A stretch of 64,000 nt of DNA from Clostridiaceae bacterium (GTDB taxonomy: Bacteria > Bacillota > Clostridia > Lachnospirales > Lachnospiraceae), in NCBI GenBank assembly GCA_009911065.1, contig QXWR01000010.1:58611-122610 (forward strand), in the 5' to 3' direction. Each line of letters opens with the position of its first letter. Positions within the stretch are counted from its first letter, which is position 1. The position numbers were made by a program, and so were the translations under genes. The notes under the pieces were generated by a model. The model was not told the origin of the DNA. It was given only the letters and a program-made list of their open reading frames with translations, and did not search any database. Positions 60,214-64,000 of the stretch are shown in pieces.

Positions 60214-61520
60214 TTTTTGTAAAACAAAAGAGAAAGGGTCATGGCAATACTCCAGCCTATGGGCCATGCACACCAAATGCCAATTGGTGAGGCAAGCCAT
60301 CCGGAAAGGGCAAAAGCCAGAACCACCCGCAGAATCAGGTCCGTAAAGGTGGCGATGACAAAAGGTTTCATGGCGCTTGTTCCCCGGAGAATGCCGTCAG
60401 CCGTCAGCTTGGCGGACACCACAAAGTAAAAGGGAGACAAGATCCACAAAAACTGACGGCCCGTCATAAGGGCAGTGGCAGAGTCTGAGTCCATAAACAA
60501 AAGGAGCAGGTATTTGCCAAATCCAATGTAAGCGATACAAAAGGGAACGCACAGGCTAAAAACCAGTCCAAGGCCAGCTAAAAATCCCTCCCGAATCCGT
60601 TTATACTGGCGTGCGCCCAGGTTTTGGGCGGAAAAGTTGGAGATGCCGTTGCCAATGGTGGTAAAGGAGGTAATGACCAGGTTGTTAAGCTTTACAGCAG
60701 CAGAATATCCGGCGGCAACGCTGACCCCAAAGCTGTTGATGCACCCCTGAATCATCATATTTCCAACAGAAATAAAGGATTGCTGCAAAATGCTGGGAAT
60801 GGCGATGGCAGCAATCTTTTTAAAAAGGTGCCAGGAAAAAACGGAAATTTTCCCCTCGGTTTTAATGGCAGAAAGCCGTTTTAACACAAGAAAAACCGAG
60901 AGTATGCAGCTGACGCCCTGGCAGAGAAAGGTGGCCCAGGCGACGCCTCCAATTCCCATAGACAGACATTTTACAAAAAGAATATCCACCAGGATATTGG
61001 CGCTTGAGGAGAAGGCCAGAAAGTAAAAAGGGGTTTTGGAATCTCCCAGTGCGGAAAAAATACCAGTAGCAATGTTGTAAAAAAACAAAAAGGGAAGTCC
61101 CCCTATGTAGATTTTCAGATACAGGGAAGAATCGGCCATAAGTTCCGGCTGTGTTTTCATCCATCGAAGAAGAAGAGAGCAGGAGGACAGACCAGCTATC
61201 ATCAAAAGGCCGCATAAAACACTGCTGGCAATCAAGGTAGTGTACACGGAAGTTTTCATGGTTTTGTAATTTTTTGCACCAAATAACTGGGAGACAATTA
61301 CAGAGCAGCCGATGTTGCAGCCAAAAGCAAAGGCAATAAAAATAAGGGTAATGTTGTAGCTGTTTCCCACAGCTGCAAGGGCATTTTCACCGATGAATTT
61401 TCCTGCCACCAGGGAGTCGGCAATATTGTAAAGCTGCTGAAAAACAATGCTGCCAAACATGGGGAGGCAAAAAGACCACAACATTTTTCTTGGGTTTCCC
61501 TGGGTTAAGTCTTGGGTCAT
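60189..61520 (-). CDS. MATE family efflux transporter (second)
   Basis: ATG 61520 (MTQDLTQGNPRKMLW) follows AAAGGAAG and gives 443 aa with 12 helices. QLYNIADSLVAGKFIGENALAAVG near residue 35 is typical of the Clostridia MATE group exporting drugs or metabolites. It is divergent from a LysR gene that may control it. It is only distantly related to the pump at 21257. Confidence 0.92.
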   Translation of the reverse strand: MTQDLTQGNPRKMLWSFCLPMFGSIVFQQLYNIADSLVAGKFIGENALAAVGNSYNITLIFIAFAFGCNIGCSVIVSQLFGAKNYKTMKTSVYTTLIASSVLCGLLMIAGLSSCSLLLRWMKTQPELMADSSLYLKIYIGGLPFLFFYNIATGIFSALGDSKTPFYFLAFSSSANILVDILFVKCLSMGIGGVAWATFLCQGVSCILSVFLVLKRLSAIKTEGKISVFSWHLFKKIAAIAIPSILQQSFISVGNMMIQGCINSFGVSVAAGYSAAVKLNNLVITSFTTIGNGISNFSAQNLGARQYKRIREGFLAGLGLVFSLCVPFCIAYIGFGKYLLLLFMDSDSATALMTGRQFLWILSPFYFVVSAKLTADGILRGTSAMKPFVIATFTDLILRVVLAFALSGWLASPIGIWCAWPIGWSIAMTLSLLFYKNQCRRFLS

Positions 61521-61596
61521 AATTTCATTCTTCCTTTCCATTTTTTCGGTGAAGGTTTATGAGATCCGCCTGTCAGAGGAATGGTAAATCTCCTCC

Positions 61597-61625
61597 TTTA
61601 CTTTTCACCAGATTGGTATTATACT
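61597..61625 (+). promoter_or_regulatory. Probable promoter of the LysR gene
   Basis: TTTACT (61597-61602) and TATACT (61620-61625) have a 17-base spacer within the 160-base divergent region with the MATE gene, where LysR would bind. Confidence 0.5.
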
Positions 61626-61681
61626 ACCGGATAAGAAATATGAAAAATATATATATCATATGAAAGCCATCTAAATTTAAT

Positions 61682-62572
61682 ATGGATATTAACTTTGAGT
61701 ATTACAAAATTTTTTACTATGTGGCCAAATACAAAAACATCACAAAAGCCGCGTTTGCCTTGGGAAGCAACCAACCTAATGTGACGCGGGTAATGAAGCT
61801 TTTGGAGTCCCAGCTGAATACAAGGCTGTTTGTTCGGGAGCCAAGAGGAGTCAGCCTTACGGAAGAGGGAGAAAAGCTGTATTTTCATGTGGAAGCTGCC
61901 TGCCGCCATTTGTTTTATGGACAGGAGGAGATTTTCGGAAGGAATTTACAGGAGACCGGCACAGTGGAAATCGGGGCCACTGAGAGCGCTCTGCATCTTT
62001 TTCTGCTGGATGTGCTGCACGGATTTAAGGCAAGATACCCGGAAATACGAATTAAAATTCATAACCACAACACACCGGATATTATAAAAGAGCTGATGGG
62101 TGGAAAACTGGATTTGGCATTGATCACCACCCCTTTTCCGACGCCAAAACAGCTGTTTTGTGAAAAAATGCTGGACTTTAAGGAGATTTTGGCAGGGGGA
62201 CGGCAGTACAAAAACAGATGGGAAGGCCCGGTAAATCTTTGGGAATTAAAGGATTGTCCCTGGATTGGACTGGGAAAAGGAACTGCTACTTATGAGCTGT
62301 ACCGCGCCTTTTTTGAGGAACATCACACAAAACTAGAGTTGGACGTGGAGGTGGCAAGTTCCGATTTGATGCTGCCTTTGATTGGAAAAAATCTCGGAAT
62401 TGGTTTTGTGCCGGAAAGCCTTGCAGCGCCTTTTTGGGAGGAGGAAAGCATTGTGCAGATTCCCTTAAACCATCCGGCACCCAAACGTTCCATTGAGGTG
62501 GTTTTTGATCCGGGATGGTGGAAAAACCGGGCGGCGGACACTTTTTATAAGTATTTGAAAAATGCTCTTTAA
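61682..62572 (+). CDS. LysR-family transcriptional regulator
   Basis: The 296-aa protein has the LysR winged helix at residues 1-65 (YYKIFYYVAKYKNITKAAFA, then LFVREPRGVSLTEEG) and a substrate-binding domain from about 90. No strong ribosome site precedes ATG 61682, so translation may be weak. Divergence from the MATE exporter suggests it regulates that gene in response to a small ligand. Confidence 0.92.
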   Translation: MDINFEYYKIFYYVAKYKNITKAAFALGSNQPNVTRVMKLLESQLNTRLFVREPRGVSLTEEGEKLYFHVEAACRHLFYGQEEIFGRNLQETGTVEIGATESALHLFLLDVLHGFKARYPEIRIKIHNHNTPDIIKELMGGKLDLALITTPFPTPKQLFCEKMLDFKEILAGGRQYKNRWEGPVNLWELKDCPWIGLGKGTATYELYRAFFEEHHTKLELDVEVASSDLMLPLIGKNLGIGFVPESLAAPFWEEESIVQIPLNHPAPKRSIEVVFDPGWWKNRAADTFYKYLKNAL

Positions 62573-62715
62573 ACAGCACAAACGGTTGCTTCGAATGTGG
62601 AAAAAGAGGAAAGCCTGTACTTTTTTTGTGAATTGTGGTAAAATTGAAAAAATGGCCCAGGTAGTTTTTTGCAAAATTGCCAGTAAAAAACAAAACTTTT
62701 TGGAGGAACGATTTT

Positions 62716-63858
62716 ATGAAGAAGGTATGGATAGCAGTTGTTGCAGCAAGTATGACATTATCAGTGACAATGCAGGCATTTGCAGGAAGTTGGCAACAGG
62801 ACCCGACCAGACCGGCAAATGATAATGGGGTTTCTAACTGGCGGTACCAGAATGACGATGGGTCTTTTACTACTGGATGCTGGGCATGGATTGACGGCAA
62901 CCTGGATGGAGTTGCAGAGAGCTATCGGTTTGATGACGCTGGTTGGATGTATGCCTCCACAAACATTGACGGATATGACGTGAATGGAGATGGCGCATGG
63001 GTGTCCAACGGTCAGGTTATGACCCAAGGCGTTTGGACTCCGGTAAACCAGCCAGAAACTCCCGCCGTATATTCCAACCAGCAGACCAGCGAATGGCTGC
63101 AGGATAGCCGCGGCCGACAATATAAAAATGCCAAAGGTGAGCTGGTGACAGGGTGGAAAAAGATTGACGGCAATCAATATTATTTTGATGGAAACGGTTA
63201 TGCCCTGACTGGCTTCCAGCAGGCAGAAGGCCAGGATTATTATTTTACCCAAACCGGCGAGCTGGTAAAGAAAACCTTTCATTCCGTTGAGGAAGGGGTT
63301 TACTATGTCATTGATAAAAAAGAGCATTATGTGGTGGATGTGGTAAGCGAACTGGACTGGAAAGAGTACAAAAAGGATCTGGACACAGATTCTGTGGAGC
63401 TGCCAGATAAGTCGGATCAAAATCAGGATGGAGATGCACAAGAAGAGTCAGAGGGAAGCAATCTTACTGATAAAGAAGCTTACAAAAAAATCATTAAGCT
63501 GAAGAGCCGTTATCCGGAAGGGAAAAAGTGGACCAACGATAATTCCCACAGATCTGGTTACAGAATTGGCTATGGATGTGCAGGTTTTGCTTTCCTTGTT
63601 CAGGATGAGGTTTTTGGCGAACAGGCAAAGAAATATCAATATGACACCTTTGAGTGGGATTCTCTCCGGGTGGGGGATCATTTGCGGATTTACAACAGTA
63701 TTGGTGGAGAACATTCGGTAATTGTTCTGACCATTGAAGATGATTTTATCACCATCTGCGAAGGAAACTATAATTCTTCCATTCATTGGGGAAGAAAGAT
63801 GACTATGGATGAACTGGAAGATGTGTTTATTTATCGTGAGACTTGTTATGATGAATAA
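62716..63858 (+). CDS. Secreted cell-wall-binding protein with papain-like C-terminal domain
   Basis: ATG 62716 follows GGAGG; 380 aa. A Sec signal peptide ends near Ala-Phe-Ala-Gly (residue about 23). Residues about 140-200 are choline/glucan-binding-type repeats (GWKKIDGNQYYFDGNGYAL; YYFTQTGELV). An acidic linker leads to a domain with YGCAGFAF (Cys), GEHSVIVL (His) and EGNYN (Asn/Glu), the order of NlpC/CHAP-like cysteine hydrolases. It may cut peptidoglycan or a surface protein; activity is inferred. Confidence 0.8.
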   Translation: MKKVWIAVVAASMTLSVTMQAFAGSWQQDPTRPANDNGVSNWRYQNDDGSFTTGCWAWIDGNLDGVAESYRFDDAGWMYASTNIDGYDVNGDGAWVSNGQVMTQGVWTPVNQPETPAVYSNQQTSEWLQDSRGRQYKNAKGELVTGWKKIDGNQYYFDGNGYALTGFQQAEGQDYYFTQTGELVKKTFHSVEEGVYYVIDKKEHYVVDVVSELDWKEYKKDLDTDSVELPDKSDQNQDGDAQEESEGSNLTDKEAYKKIIKLKSRYPEGKKWTNDNSHRSGYRIGYGCAGFAFLVQDEVFGEQAKKYQYDTFEWDSLRVGDHLRIYNSIGGEHSVIVLTIEDDFITICEGNYNSSIHWGRKMTMDELEDVFIYRETCYDE

Positions 63859-63867
63859 GAAGATCTG

Positions 63868-63893
63868 AGTCTTTCCCTGAAAAGGGGAAGACT
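63868..63893 (+). terminator. Weak terminator after the secreted protein gene
   Basis: AGTCTTTCCC (63868-63877) pairs with GGGGAAGACT (63884-63893), followed by TTACATT. Confidence 0.45.
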
Positions 63894-63902
63894 TTACATT
63901 GT

Positions 63903-63990
63903 AGGCTTTAGCCTGTTGAGCATGTAGGAGTTTTTCGCTGATCCGAAAAACGGAGACATGCGAAACAAAAAACCACCCGCTATGCGGGTG
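63903..63990. mobile_element. Hairpin cluster, possible edge of an IS200/IS605-type element
   Basis: Three hairpins follow each other: AGGC/GCCT at about 63903; CATGT...ACATG enclosing TTTTTCG/CGAAAAA (63921-63960); and CACCCGC/GCGGGTG (63974-63990). Stacked imperfect palindromes are typical of IS200/IS605 ends, but no transposase is visible because the window stops at 64000. Confidence 0.35.
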
Positions 63991-64000
63991 CGCGACAGAA

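Noticed and set aside
1..64000. CRISPR array, tRNA, rRNA
   Set aside because: No regularly spaced repeats of 24-37 bases and no tRNA/rRNA signatures were found by reading both strands; the 22-23 bp tandem units at 42155 have no spacers.

Overview
The window looks like chromosome of a gut-type anaerobic Clostridia, most likely Lachnospiraceae. The grounds are: AT-biased codon use with strong AGGAGG ribosome sites, a [FeFe]-hydrogenase maturase HydF, an old-yellow-enzyme enoate reductase, C_GCAxxG_C_C and DUF5714 proteins, LytTR/GHKL two-component proteins, choline/glucan-binding repeats and several MATE exporters. No rRNA, tRNA or CRISPR array was seen. Genus cannot be fixed from the sequence alone.

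Bases 1-16,000 are accessory and partly decayed. They hold a truncated gene end, a frameshifted relic, an internally deleted chloramphenicol acetyltransferase, a TetR/MFS efflux pair with a clear promoter and operator, a 930-residue HEPN-type protein with a possible partner, a response regulator-histidine kinase-glycosidase lipoprotein operon, an eroded DUF1016 (YhcG-type) nuclease gene, an HNH endonuclease with a PUA-like front domain, and a GC-rich leucine-rich-repeat gene that stands out from its AT-rich neighbours.

Bases 16,000-30,300 are mostly single metabolic or stress genes: TSUP permease with a redox-type Cys protein, methyltransferase, PNPOx-like protein, DUF2975, a GH32 sucrose/fructan hydrolase, a MATE pump with a promoter-leader-terminator arrangement, a ferredoxin-like protein, GNAT, a 2-enoate-reductase-type flavoenzyme, a decayed spacer, and an AgrA/AgrC-like pair with a small companion.

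Bases 30,700-38,400 form one same-strand catabolic cluster: a PFK-A-family kinase with altered substrate-pocket residues, a GntR/UTRA regulator, a class II aldolase, a beta-hydroxyacid dehydrogenase with an unusual anion-binding motif, a complete tripartite tricarboxylate-type transporter and a TSUP permease. The set fits phosphorylation at C1 and aldol cleavage of a six-carbon ketose carrying an acid at C6 (sulfofructose, sulfo-EMP2-like, or a hexulosonate), reduction of the resulting three-carbon acid aldehyde and export of the product. This is the strongest candidate for an undescribed or variant pathway.

Bases 38,460-42,000 hold orphan immunity-like genes (DUF1877, Imm1, DUF6061), DUF5714 and a thioredoxin-reductase-like flavoprotein without its CxxC. 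Bases 42,300-60,200 hold a large multi-gene system: MoxR AAA+ ATPase, DUF5682, HydF, VWA protein, then (after an opposite-strand chemotaxis receptor) a SWIM zinc-finger protein, DUF4132 and a degenerate J-domain/TPR protein. The MoxR-VWA-SWIM-DUF4132 core resembles NTP-dependent conflict/chaperone systems; HydF embedded in it is unexpected. The window ends with a MATE exporter, a divergent LysR regulator, a secreted cell-wall-binding protein with a papain-like C-terminal domain, and hairpins that may be the edge of an IS200/IS605 element.
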